A stretch of DNA of 17,696 nt from JAWVEV01 sp033856535 (GTDB lineage: Bacteria > Actinomycetota > Thermoleophilia > Miltoncostaeales > Miltoncostaeaceae): contig JAWVEV010000131.1 in NCBI GenBank assembly GCA_033856535.1, positions 1-17,696 of the forward strand, given 5' to 3'. Within the stretch, counting starts at the first letter, position 1, and the number at the start of each line of letters is the position of its first letter. The notes below the pieces were generated by a model. The model was not told where the DNA came from. It saw only the letters and a list, made by a program, of their open reading frames with translations, and did not search any database. The translations under genes and the position numbers were made by a program. Below, in pieces: positions 1 through 7,172 of the stretch.

Positions 1-290
1 CGACTTGGCATGAGGAGCTCACGACCCTTCAAGGATGCCCGCTCGCCCGTGTATTCCGCGTCCGACGGTACCCCTGTTGGGCGCAAGCTCGCAATCCGGA
101 ACGGTCTCGGGAGCCGGCTGGACCGACCGCTTCCGTCTTGTTCAAGCAGCGTTCCCGGTAGCTGGCAACGGGGTGGCAACGCAACACCCTCCACCAGACG
201 CAAAATGCTGGAACCTGTGCTGAGGCCGGAAAGCCATAGCAACGGCCTTCGCGGCGAGCAGCTGCAAAGTGCCGAAAGCGCTGCCACTTC
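1..290. other. Gene-free left flank, probable end of an integrated element
   Basis: I see no convincing gene in this stretch. Open frames on both strands lack recognisable domains and good ribosome binding sites. The sequence is less GC-biased than the rest of the window. It contains the direct repeat TGGCAACG at 163-170 and 174-181. It ends exactly where similarity to a normal tRNA-Thr stops (position 290/291), so I infer that it belongs to an integrated element, or its remnant, whose body lies to the left of the window. No integrase can be seen here. Confidence 0.45.
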
Positions 291-335
291 CTCGTAATGA
301 AGGGGTCCGGGGTTCGAGTCCCCGCGTCGGCTCCA
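291..335 (+). tRNA. 3' half of tRNA-Thr(CGT), likely attachment-site copy (not a functional tRNA)
   Basis: The sequence reads as a tRNA from the anticodon loop to the CCA end. It has loop CTCGTAA (291-297, anticodon CGT), the 3' side of the anticodon stem TGAAG (298-302), a five-base variable loop (303-307), a perfect five-pair T stem (308-312 with 320-324) around TTCGAGT, the acceptor 3' strand CGTCGGC (325-331), discriminator T and encoded CCA (333-335). The expected 5' anticodon strand CTTCA is absent: the bases before the loop are ACTTC and do not pair. No D arm and no GCCGACG acceptor strand occurs at the right distance upstream. Breakpoints at the anticodon loop are typical of tyrosine-integrase attachment sites in tRNA genes. 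I infer an attR-type site or scar. Confidence 0.8.
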
Positions 336-345
336 CGGCAGTACC

Positions 346-374
346 AGAAAAGCCCCGTTCAACGGGGCTTTTCT
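346..374 (+). terminator. Intrinsic terminator downstream of the tRNA 3' end
   Basis: A perfect 12-pair stem (346-357 with 363-374) encloses the loop TTCAA. The core AAAAGCCCCG pairs with CGGGGCTTTT, so the T run lies at the base of the hairpin. It starts 11 bases after the CCA end, as expected for the native tRNA transcript. This supports the right side being the original chromosomal flank of the tRNA gene. Confidence 0.85.
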
Positions 375-375
375 C

Positions 376-741
376 GTGCCCCTCCCACAACGCGGGCGGT
401 CGGATCGCGCGATCAGCGAAGGCGCGCCGGAGCAGCCCGCCGTGCGGCGGTGCCGCGGCCGGGCGGCGCAGCGCGGAGCGCGGGCCCGAGGGTTCCGGTA
501 GGGCCCGGCAGCTAGCGCCGATAATAAGTCTCATGATATGAGCTCGGACGATGGAGCAGCGCGCTGACCGACTCCCGACCGACCCCGCCCGCTGGCGCGG
601 TCCGGAGGCGACTGGCGCGGTTGACTCCCCATCCGCGGGAGCGGTGACTGGACCTCGGCGGGGCGCGCCCGCCGACCGGCCCTGCTGTCGTGCGGTCGGG
701 CGGCATTGGTCGCACGCCCGCGGAGGACCTCGAGGAACCGG
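376..741. other. Intergenic region, no gene seen
   Basis: About 365 bases with no credible coding sequence. Open frames here are short, lack ribosome binding sites and have no recognisable content. The region holds one conspicuous AT-rich patch (about 520-542), described separately, and otherwise very GC-rich DNA leading to the FG-GAP gene. A promoter for that gene should lie here, but no convincing -35/-10 pair can be assigned. Confidence 0.5.
530..542. promoter_or_regulatory. Small inverted repeat in an AT-rich patch
   Basis: CTCAT (530-534) and ATGAG (538-542) form an inverted repeat with the spacer GAT. It lies next to GATAATAAG, a rare AT-rich island in this GC-rich window. GATAAT (520-525) resembles a -10 hexamer, but no matching -35 is evident. 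It could be an operator or promoter element for the FG-GAP gene about 200 bases downstream. The arms are short and chance is possible. Confidence 0.25.
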
Positions 742-2844
742 ATGCATGGGAAGCGGTTGACCGACCAGGCTCACGGGCACCCCCCGGACTCCGGTCGACG
801 GCGGAGGCACTGGGCCCGCGCGCGGGCGCGGCGGGCGCGCGGCATCGTCGGCCTCGCCGCGCTCGCGGCGGGGATAGGCCTGCCGGTTCTGGCCCACGGC
901 GCCGCGGCGGGCCCGCCCAATCCCGCGCTGGTCCCCAAGGACCTCATGGCGAGCGTCATGCCCGCCGGCTTCGCCGGCGAGGCGAACTACACCCAGGGCA
1001 CCGACTGCGTCTTCGACTTCGACGGCGACGGCATCCGCGACCTGCTGCTTTCGGCCCACGGCTACGGCTGGCGGCTGATGCGCGGCAACGCCGACGGGAC
1101 CTTCACCGAGGCCGAGCGGCTGCCCTCGACCGACCGGCACGGCTGCGCGGTGGGCGACTTCGGCGGCATCGCCGCCGACGGCACCTACACCGGGCCCGAC
1201 GGCCGCCCGGACATCTACACCGCGATCGGCGCGTGCCGGGGAACATGCGACTCGCCCTTCCCGAACGAGCTCTGGCTGCAGCGGCCGGACGGCACCTACG
1301 TGCCGGACGAGCAGGACGCCCGGACGACCGAGAAGTCGCGGCCCAACGTCGGCGAGGACGCCGCGTACCACTTCGGGATCGCCGACGAGCACGGCCGCGG
1401 GCGCGAGCCGCTGGCGCTCGACGTCAACAACGACGGGCTCACCGACATCTTCCTCGGCAACGACGAGGGGATCCTCTTCGACAGCCGGAACCGGCTCTAC
1501 CTGAACAACGGCAACGGCACCTTCACCGAGCAGCCGCTCCCCGGCGGGCGCGCCCTGACCGAGGTCGGGAGCCTCTGCTCGGCCGCAGGCGACTACGACG
1601 GCGACGGCTGGACCGACATCCTGAACTGCGCCGACGTCGACTACGGCAGGCTGCAGCTCTACCGCAACGTGGGCGGCACGCTGACCGACGTGGCCGACCA
1701 GGCCGGCGTCGGCGGGATCTTCGACGCCAAGGACGGCGACTTCGCCGACATGAACGGCGACGGTCGGCTGGACCTGGTGGTGGTCCGCTTCAACGCGATC
1801 GAGGTGCGGCTCAACCGGGCCGGCAGCTTCGCCACGGTCGACTACCAGCGAAAGATCTCGAGCGGCTCCGGCCTGGCCGTCGGCGACGCGGACGGCGACG
1901 GGCTGAAGGACGTGCTGGCGGTCACGCTGAACAACGAGACGGCCGCCGGCGCCGACGTGCTGCTGCGCAACATGGGCTACGCCGACGCGGCCGGCAAGTG
2001 GGTAATGGAGGAGGTGCCCTTCCCGCAGGCGAGCACGGGCAACGGCGACACGGCCGCCGTGATCCCGAGCTACAACGGGACCAACCGGGCCGCGTTCGTG
2101 GTGAACAATGGCAAGTGGACCCAGGCCGGCCCGTGGCAGTTCATCTACCTGACGGGACCCTCCACCGGACCGCCGGAGCCCATTCCCGGCTCGGCGCCGC
2201 CCCCCGCTCCCGCTCCGGCCCCCGGGCCGGGGACCGGGGGTCAGCCGGCGCCGCCTCCCCCGCCGGGGCCGGCGCCCGGGCGCGACCCCCACGGCCCGAC
2301 CGACCTCGATTCGGGCGCCGGTGGGGCGGATCCGGGGACGACCGGCGCCGGCGCGCATCGCCCGCGCGGATCGTCGGGCGGCGCCTCCCGCCCGGTCCGG
2401 TTCACCGTGGCGCAGCTTCGGGCCACTCAGCGGATGTCCCAGGCGGCCCTGCGCCGCGCGACGGAGCTCCAGGCGATGCTGGAGGGCCGCCCGCTGCCCG
2501 CGGAGCCGGCGGTGGGCAAGCCCGCGCGCATCGAGCTGACCCTCAAGCAGGTGCGCATCAACCAGCGGATCGCGCAGGCCGCCCTGCGGCGGGTGATGGT
2601 GCTGGAGGCGCGTCTGGACGGCCGGCCGCGCCCGCGGTTCAAGAAGGATGCCCGCGCGGCCGCGATCACCCTCAGCCTGAAGCAGATGCGGATCAACCAG
2701 CGCATCGCCCAGACCGCCCTGCGACGGGTCGACGCGCTCGCGGCGCGGATGGTGCGCGAGGGCGTCGGCGCCACCACCATGGCCCGCCACTGGCCGGGGA
2801 ACGGCACCTGCACCTGCCCGATCTGCTGCGGCGTGGTCGCCTAG
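742..2844 (+). CDS. Exported FG-GAP/VCBS beta-propeller protein with three C-terminal helical repeats
   Basis: A 700-residue predicted exported protein. The ATG at 742 is preferred over an in-frame upstream ATG at 706 because GAGGA lies five bases before it. A long Arg-rich n-region is followed by a hydrophobic stretch (about residues 34-52) and an AHGAAA-type cleavage site near residue 56. The body carries at least five calcium-binding loops of the DxDGDG type: DFDGDGIRD (92), DVNNDGLTD (227), DYDGDGWTD (284), DMNGDGRLD (336) and DADGDGLKD (382). These are the signature of integrin-alpha-like FG-GAP/VCBS propellers, usually surface or secreted adhesion or ligand-binding proteins. A Pro/Gly-rich linker (about 475-550) leads to three Gln/Arg-rich helical repeats (about 552-675) and a Cys-rich end, CTCPICC. 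The ligand is unknown. No enzyme motif is seen. Confidence 0.85.
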   Translation: MHGKRLTDQAHGHPPDSGRRRRHWARARARRARGIVGLAALAAGIGLPVLAHGAAAGPPNPALVPKDLMASVMPAGFAGEANYTQGTDCVFDFDGDGIRDLLLSAHGYGWRLMRGNADGTFTEAERLPSTDRHGCAVGDFGGIAADGTYTGPDGRPDIYTAIGACRGTCDSPFPNELWLQRPDGTYVPDEQDARTTEKSRPNVGEDAAYHFGIADEHGRGREPLALDVNNDGLTDIFLGNDEGILFDSRNRLYLNNGNGTFTEQPLPGGRALTEVGSLCSAAGDYDGDGWTDILNCADVDYGRLQLYRNVGGTLTDVADQAGVGGIFDAKDGDFADMNGDGRLDLVVVRFNAIEVRLNRAGSFATVDYQRKISSGSGLAVGDADGDGLKDVLAVTLNNETAAGADVLLRNMGYADAAGKWVMEEVPFPQASTGNGDTAAVIPSYNGTNRAAFVVNNGKWTQAGPWQFIYLTGPSTGPPEPIPGSAPPPAPAPAPGPGTGGQPAPPPPPGPAPGRDPHGPTDLDSGAGGADPGTTGAGAHRPRGSSGGASRPVRFTVAQLRATQRMSQAALRRATELQAMLEGRPLPAEPAVGKPARIELTLKQVRINQRIAQAALRRVMVLEARLDGRPRPRFKKDARAAAITLSLKQMRINQRIAQTALRRVDALAARMVREGVGATTMARHWPGNGTCTCPICCGVVA
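2392..2775 (+). repeat. Three tandem helical repeats at the C-terminus of the FG-GAP protein
   Basis: Three copies of a roughly 43-residue unit share the pattern L-x2-x-R-x2-Q-R-x2-Q-x-A-L-R-R-x4-L-x-A-x-(L/M). The core words are LRATQRMSQAALRR, VRINQRIAQAALRR and MRINQRIAQTALRR, separated by linkers such as LEGRPLP and LDGRPRP. Copies two and three are closest to each other, which suggests recent duplication. The pattern predicts amphipathic helices. I do not recognise the domain. Confidence 0.75.
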
Positions 2845-2865
2845 GGACGGCGAGCCAGACGCGAG

Positions 2866-2899
2866 GAGCCCCGCGACCTGGCGGCCGCGGTCGGGGCTC
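2866..2899 (+). terminator. Hairpin after the FG-GAP gene, possible terminator
   Basis: GAGCCCCG (2866-2873) pairs with CGGGGCTC (2892-2899). The stem is extended by ACC/GGT across a small CG bulge. It lies 22 bases after the stop codon. There is no T run, so it would be a weak or factor-assisted terminator. Confidence 0.5.
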
Positions 2900-3006
2900 T
2901 CCCGCAAGGTCTGACGGATGTCCCCGGGCTTCGACGTGGCCTCCGGGCGGACGGCCACGCGCGCTACGGTCGTCCGGATGTCCCGCCTCACCCTCGGCTG
3001 AACCCG

Positions 3007-3996
3007 TTGCCGCGCACGCTCTCGGCTCGCCTCGCGCTCGCTCTTACCGGCGTTCTCGCGCTCTTTCCCGCCTCCGCCCTAGCCGATGGCGACGCCGGCT
3101 CCGCCGCCGAGCTGCACGACGACTGGATGTCAGCCTGGATCGCGCCGCCCGCGCAGCTCACCGTCATCGTCGTGCTCGCCCTGCTCTACGGGGTGCGCGC
3201 CCGCCGGCTCGGCAGGCGGCTTCCGCTGTGGCGCAAGGGCTGCTTCGCCGCCGGCCTGCTCGTCATGGCGATCGCGCTCTGCTCGCCGATCGATCCGGTC
3301 GGCGAGGAGGCGCTCTTTTCAGTGCATATGCTCCAGCACGCGCTGCTCGGGAGCCTGGCGCCGCTTCTCATGGTGCTCGGGGTGACCGGGCCGGTGCTGC
3401 GGCCGCTGCTGCGGTACCACGTCGTCCAGCGGCTCCAGGTGCTCGCGCATCCGCTGGTCGCCTTCCCGATCTGGGTCGCCAGCCTGGTCCTGTGGCACCT
3501 GCCGCCGCTCTACGACCTCGCGGTCGACAACGACCCGGTCCACGCGCTGCAGCACACGACGATCTTCACCGCCGCGGCCCTGCTCTGGGCCCCGGTGGCG
3601 GAGCCGCTGCCCGCGCCCGAGTGGTTCCGGACCGGCCGCAAGCTGGCCTACGTCGCGCTCATCTGGGTCGTGGGGCTGATCTTCGTGAACGTGCTGTGGT
3701 TCTCGGGCTCGGTCTTCTACCCGCGCTACGAGGCGACGGCGCCGATCTGGGGCATGTCGGCGCTCCAGGACCAGGGCAACGCCGGCTCGGTCTTCATGGT
3801 CGAGCACATGCTGATCGTCCTGGTCGCGCTGGCGGTGCTGAGCATCCGGATGGCGCGCGAGGGCTCACTGCAGCAGCGCCTGCTCGAGGCCGGCCTGGAC
3901 GGCACCACCGTGCGGCGGGCCGTCCGCTACGGGCGGGCCGAGATCCTCGCCCGCGAGCGCGGCATCGCGACCCGGAGCCGCCCCGGCATCGACTGA
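3007..3996 (+). CDS. ctaG: Cytochrome c oxidase assembly protein, caa3-type CtaG family
   Basis: A 329-residue polytopic membrane protein of the caa3_CtaG family (PF09678), linked to copper insertion and maturation of caa3-type cytochrome oxidase. A signal-like N-terminus ends in PASALADG, followed by about seven hydrophobic segments. Family-type histidines are present in HMLQHALLG (H107, H111), LWHLPPLYD, HALQHTTIF and VEHMLIVL; they probably bind metal. The C-terminal tail is basic and cytosolic. The TTG start at 3007 puts the signal segment right at the N-terminus, but no clear ribosome binding site precedes it, so the start is uncertain. No oxidase subunit genes are nearby, so it appears to be a stand-alone copy. 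It converges on the next gene with 16 bases between the stops. Confidence 0.85.
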   Translation: MPRTLSARLALALTGVLALFPASALADGDAGSAAELHDDWMSAWIAPPAQLTVIVVLALLYGVRARRLGRRLPLWRKGCFAAGLLVMAIALCSPIDPVGEEALFSVHMLQHALLGSLAPLLMVLGVTGPVLRPLLRYHVVQRLQVLAHPLVAFPIWVASLVLWHLPPLYDLAVDNDPVHALQHTTIFTAAALLWAPVAEPLPAPEWFRTGRKLAYVALIWVVGLIFVNVLWFSGSVFYPRYEATAPIWGMSALQDQGNAGSVFMVEHMLIVLVALAVLSIRMAREGSLQQRLLEAGLDGTTVRRAVRYGRAEILARERGIATRSRPGID

Positions 3997-4012
3997 TCGC
4001 CGGCGCCGGCCG

Positions 4013-4621
4013 TCAGGAGGGCGGGCCCGAGGGGACTCCCCAGACCTGCACCTCGTAGATGCGGGTCGCCGGATTGGTGCCCTGCGTCGGGACGTCGACG
4101 GTCAGGTCGAGCGCGGTCACGTGGTTGAGGCTGACGTTGTGGACGGTCTGGTTGGCGGTGTTGGCGGTGACCGTCGCGACGGTCGTCTCGATCGGGGTGC
4201 TCACCCAGAGCCAGTCGAAGAAGTATCGGTCCCACACCTGCTGCCACAGCTGTTGGACGGCGGTGAGGGTGTACGCCCGCGTGTTCAGCGTGGGGCTCTC
4301 GCCGGCGACGCCGGCGTGCTTCACGACGATCTGGTTCACCGAGTAGCCGTAGGCGTTGAGCGGGAGCTGGATCGTGAGCGTCGGCCGGCCGCTGGGGACG
4401 CACCACTTGTCGGTGTAGATGTTGGAGGCGGCGCCGTCGACCGCGTTCTCCGGCCCGGAGCCGAGCGTGCACGGCAGCGCCGGGACCGCGAGGCCGTAGG
4501 TGCTGAACGTGAGGGCGTTCAACGCCACGTTCGTGCCGACGCCCTGGGCGGTGCCGGCGCCCGCCAGCACCGCCGCCGCGCTCACCGCGAGCGCGCCGAG
4601 CTTCGTCCATCGGGTGCGCAT
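4013..4621 (-). CDS. Exported discoidin (F5/8 type C)-like domain protein
   Basis: A 202-residue protein with a clear signal peptide (MRTRWTKLGALAVSAAAVLA, then an AQG cleavage region). The mature part looks like a single galactose-binding-like jellyroll. NVALNALTFST near the start, PENAVDG with a following TDKW, a central IVVKHAG and a terminal RIYEVQVWG match the order of landmarks in F5/8 type C (discoidin/CBM32) domains. These usually bind carbohydrate or cell-surface ligands. Two or three Cys may form disulfides. No catalytic domain is attached, so it is probably a small secreted binding protein. GAGGGGGGG lies three bases before the ATG. It is divergent from the molybdopterin enzyme. 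The assignment rests on motif order only. Confidence 0.7.
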   Translation of the reverse strand: MRTRWTKLGALAVSAAAVLAGAGTAQGVGTNVALNALTFSTYGLAVPALPCTLGSGPENAVDGAASNIYTDKWCVPSGRPTLTIQLPLNAYGYSVNQIVVKHAGVAGESPTLNTRAYTLTAVQQLWQQVWDRYFFDWLWVSTPIETTVATVTANTANQTVHNVSLNHVTALDLTVDVPTQGTNPATRIYEVQVWGVPSGPPS

Positions 4622-4652
4622 CGTCCCCCCCTCGATCGTCCCCCGAACCGGT

Positions 4653-4681
4653 CGGGCCGTTCTACGTCACGGGGCGGCCCG
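4653..4681. promoter_or_regulatory. Inverted repeat between divergent genes, possible operator
   Basis: CGGGCCG (4653-4659) and CGGCCCG (4675-4681) are perfect inverted arms separated by 15 bases. They lie in the 137-base divergent region between the discoidin-like gene and the oxidoreductase gene. Arms of this composition can arise by chance in GC-rich DNA. Confidence 0.3.
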
Positions 4682-4711
4682 CACGCAAACCGACGCCATC
4701 GACGGGATGCC

Positions 4712-4740
4712 TTGTCCAAACCGCCCACCTGGACGACACT
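4712..4740 (+). promoter_or_regulatory. Possible promoter of the molybdopterin oxidoreductase gene
   Basis: TTGTCC (4712-4717) and GACACT (4735-4740) are separated by 17 bases. The pair lies just upstream of the GGGGGAG ribosome binding site and the ATG at 4759. The -35 match is fair and the -10 match is weak. Confidence 0.3.
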
Positions 4741-4758
4741 CGGTTCACGGGGGAGCGC

Positions 4759-7134
4759 ATGGACCAAGGGCACGACACGCGGCAGGTGACGACGTTCTGT
4801 CCCATGTGCGTCTCCGCCTGCGGGGCGACCGCGACCGTGATCGACGGGCGCTTCGCCGCGCTCGCGCCGGACCCCGCGCATCCCACCGGGCGCGCGCTCT
4901 GCGTGAAGGGCAAGGCCGCCCCGGAGATCGCCGCCCACGCCGAGCGGCTCCTCCATCCCCTGCGGCGCACGACCCCCAAGGGCGCCGCGGACCCCGGCTG
5001 GGAGCCGATCACCTGGGACGAGGCGCTCGACACGGTCGCCGCGCGGCTGCGCGCGCTCGCCGACGAGCACGGACCGGAGTCCGTCGTCTTCGGCGCCGCC
5101 TCGCCGTCGACCTCGGCGATCAGCGACTCCGTCGACTGGATCATGCGGCTGCGCCGGGCGTTCGGCAGCCCCAACCTCTGCGCATCGTTCGAGCTGTGCG
5201 GCTGGGGCCGGTTCGGGGCGCCGATGTACACCTTCGGCGCCCCGGTGCCCGGCGTCTTCATGCCCGACCTCGAGGGCGCGGGCGGCATCCTCTACTGGGG
5301 CTACAACCCGTCGGTCGCGCGGCTCTCGCACGCCACCGCCACGGTCGCCGCCCGCAGGCGCGGCGCGCGCCTCATCGTGGTCGACCCGCGTCGCGCCGGC
5401 CTGGCGAGCGACGCCGACCACTGGCTGCGCGTCCGCCCCGGCACCGACGCGGCGCTGGCCCTCGCGCTGACCGGCGTGATGATCGAGCGCGGCTGGTTCG
5501 ACGCGGACTTCGTCCGCCGGTGGACGAACGGACCGCTGTTGGTCCGGAGCGACACCGGCCGACTCGTCCGCGCCGGCGACGGCTTCGTCGCCTGGGACGC
5601 GGCGGCGGGCGCACCCGTCGCCTATGACCCGGCCCGCCGCAGGTTCGCCGCCGACCCCGCACGGCTCGCGCTCCACGGCGCGATCGACGCAGACGGAGTC
5701 GATTGCCGTCCCGCCTTCGACCTGCTCGCCGAGCGCTGCCGCGCCATGTCCCCCGAGCGGGCCGAGGAGATCACCGGCGTCCCCGCCGCCGATCTCGAGG
5801 CCGCCGCGCGGACGATCTGGGAGTCGCGCCCGCTGGCCTACTACTCATGGAGCGGCCTGGAGCAGCACGGCGGCACCACCCAGGCGATCCGCGCGATCAA
5901 CGTCCTCTACGCGCTCACCGGCGGCATCGACGCGCCCGGCGGCAACGTCCTGTTCACGCCGGTGCCGAGCAACCCGGTCGACGGCGCCGAGCTGCTGTCG
6001 CCGGCGCAGCGCGCCAGGGCGATCGGGCTGGGTCGCCACCCGCTCGGCCCGCCCCGGTTCGAGTTCGTGACCGGCGAGGACTTCTACGCGGCGGCGCTCG
6101 ACGGCGAGCCGTACCGCGCCCGCGGGCTGGTCAACTTCGGCGCCAACTTCGTCGTCGCGCACGGCGACAGCGCCCGCGGCCGGGCGGCGCTGGCCGCGCT
6201 CGACTTCTTCGTCCACACGGACCTCTTCATGAGCCCCACGGCGGAGCTCGCCGACGTCGTCCTGCCGGCCGCGGCCCCGTTCGAGGTCGAGGCGCTGAGG
6301 ATCGGGTTCGACGTGAGCCAGGAGGCGCAATCGCTCGTCCAGCTGCGCCGGCCCGTGGCGCCGCCGCGCGGCGAGGCGCGCTCGGACACGCAGATCATCT
6401 TCGGGCTCGCGACGCGGCTCGGGCTGGGCGAGCACTTCTGGGACGGCGACCTCGACGCCGCCCTGCGCCACCGGCTGGCGCCCTCGGGCGTGACGCTCGA
6501 GCAACTTCGCGCCGCGCCGGAGGGCGTTCGCGTCCCGCTCGAGACGCGGCACCGCAAGTACGCCGCCCCGGCCGGCGAGGGGCACCGCGGCTTCGGAACG
6601 CCCAGCGGCCTCGTCGAGCTCTACTCCGAGGCGCTCGCCGAGCGCGGGTACCCGCCGCTGCCCGAGTTCGAGGAGCCGCGGATCAGCCCGCGGTCACGCC
6701 CGGACCTCGCGGCCGAGTTCCCCCTGATCCTCACCTCCGCGAAGGCGCTCCGGTTCTGCGAGAGCCAGCACCGCAACGTCGCGAGCCTGCGTCGCGGGAA
6801 CCCCGACCCCCAGGTGGAGATCCACCCGGAGGCGGCGTCGGCGCGGGGCATCGGCGCCGGCGACTGGGTGCGCCTCTCGACGCCGAACGGCAGCGTCAAG
6901 GCCCGCGCCCGGCTCAACGCGAGCCTGGACCCCGGCGTCGTCTGCGGCCAGCACGGCTGGTGGCAGGGCTGCGAGGAGCTGGGCCTCCCGGCCTTTCCGC
7001 TGCTCGGCCCGGACAGCGCGAACCTGAACGGCATCCTGAGCCAGGGCCCGAGCGACCCGATCAGCGGCAGCTCGCCCCTGCGGTCCTCGGTCTGCCAGGT
7101 GAGCATCCTCGGGGGCGGCGCCCTGAAAGCGTGA
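4759..7134 (+). CDS. Molybdopterin-dependent oxidoreductase (DMSO reductase superfamily)
   Basis: A 791-residue catalytic subunit of the DMSO-reductase superfamily. The N-terminal [4Fe-4S] domain has Cys at 14, 17, 21 and 48 (CPMCVSAC and ALCVKGK). The molybdopterin core follows, with Cys at 141 and 147 (NLCASFELCGWGR), either of which could be the Mo ligand. The C-terminal dinucleotide-binding domain (about 655-775) contains the family-like LILTSAKALRFCESQHRN and GDWVRLSTPNG. No Tat signal precedes the Fe-S motif, so it is probably cytoplasmic. The family includes formate dehydrogenases, thiosulfate/polysulfide reductases and assimilatory nitrate reductases. The substrate cannot be told from sequence. 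No electron-transfer subunit, FdhD or cofactor gene is adjacent. GGGGGAG precedes the ATG by a few bases. Confidence 0.88.
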   Translation: MDQGHDTRQVTTFCPMCVSACGATATVIDGRFAALAPDPAHPTGRALCVKGKAAPEIAAHAERLLHPLRRTTPKGAADPGWEPITWDEALDTVAARLRALADEHGPESVVFGAASPSTSAISDSVDWIMRLRRAFGSPNLCASFELCGWGRFGAPMYTFGAPVPGVFMPDLEGAGGILYWGYNPSVARLSHATATVAARRRGARLIVVDPRRAGLASDADHWLRVRPGTDAALALALTGVMIERGWFDADFVRRWTNGPLLVRSDTGRLVRAGDGFVAWDAAAGAPVAYDPARRRFAADPARLALHGAIDADGVDCRPAFDLLAERCRAMSPERAEEITGVPAADLEAAARTIWESRPLAYYSWSGLEQHGGTTQAIRAINVLYALTGGIDAPGGNVLFTPVPSNPVDGAELLSPAQRARAIGLGRHPLGPPRFEFVTGEDFYAAALDGEPYRARGLVNFGANFVVAHGDSARGRAALAALDFFVHTDLFMSPTAELADVVLPAAAPFEVEALRIGFDVSQEAQSLVQLRRPVAPPRGEARSDTQIIFGLATRLGLGEHFWDGDLDAALRHRLAPSGVTLEQLRAAPEGVRVPLETRHRKYAAPAGEGHRGFGTPSGLVELYSEALAERGYPPLPEFEEPRISPRSRPDLAAEFPLILTSAKALRFCESQHRNVASLRRGNPDPQVEIHPEAASARGIGAGDWVRLSTPNGSVKARARLNASLDPGVVCGQHGWWQGCEELGLPAFPLLGPDSANLNGILSQGPSDPISGSSPLRSSVCQVSILGGGALKA

Positions 7135-7142
7135 CCACCGGG

Positions 7143-7172
7143 TTGCGTTGTTCAACCTTTCGCTCCTATCCT
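7143..7172 (+). promoter_or_regulatory. Candidate promoter overlapping the 5' end of the Fic gene
   Basis: TTGCGT (7143-7148) and TATCCT (7167-7172) are 18 bases apart in a locally AT-rich stretch. The predicted transcript would start near 7179 and carry GAGGAACGGAG (7181-7191). GGTTG (7141-7145) and CAACC (7153-7157) form a small inverted repeat over the -35 region. If real, the TTG at 7148 is upstream of the transcript start and cannot be the initiation codon. Confidence 0.4.

Noticed and set aside
34..50. Left edge frames considered as the C-terminus of an integrase
   Set aside because: No catalytic R-H-R-Y element or other integrase motif can be read in any frame of positions 1-290.
142..2991. 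A 949-codon open frame on the minus strand covering the FG-GAP gene and the tRNA fragment
   Set aside because: Arg/Gly/Val-rich with no domain, antisense to the well-supported FG-GAP gene. Its GLEPRTPSL segment is the familiar artefact from reading the antisense strand of a tRNA T arm.
690..4058. An 1122-codon open frame on the plus strand
   Set aside because: An Arg-rich shadow frame across the FG-GAP and CtaG genes, produced by lack of stop codons in high-GC DNA.
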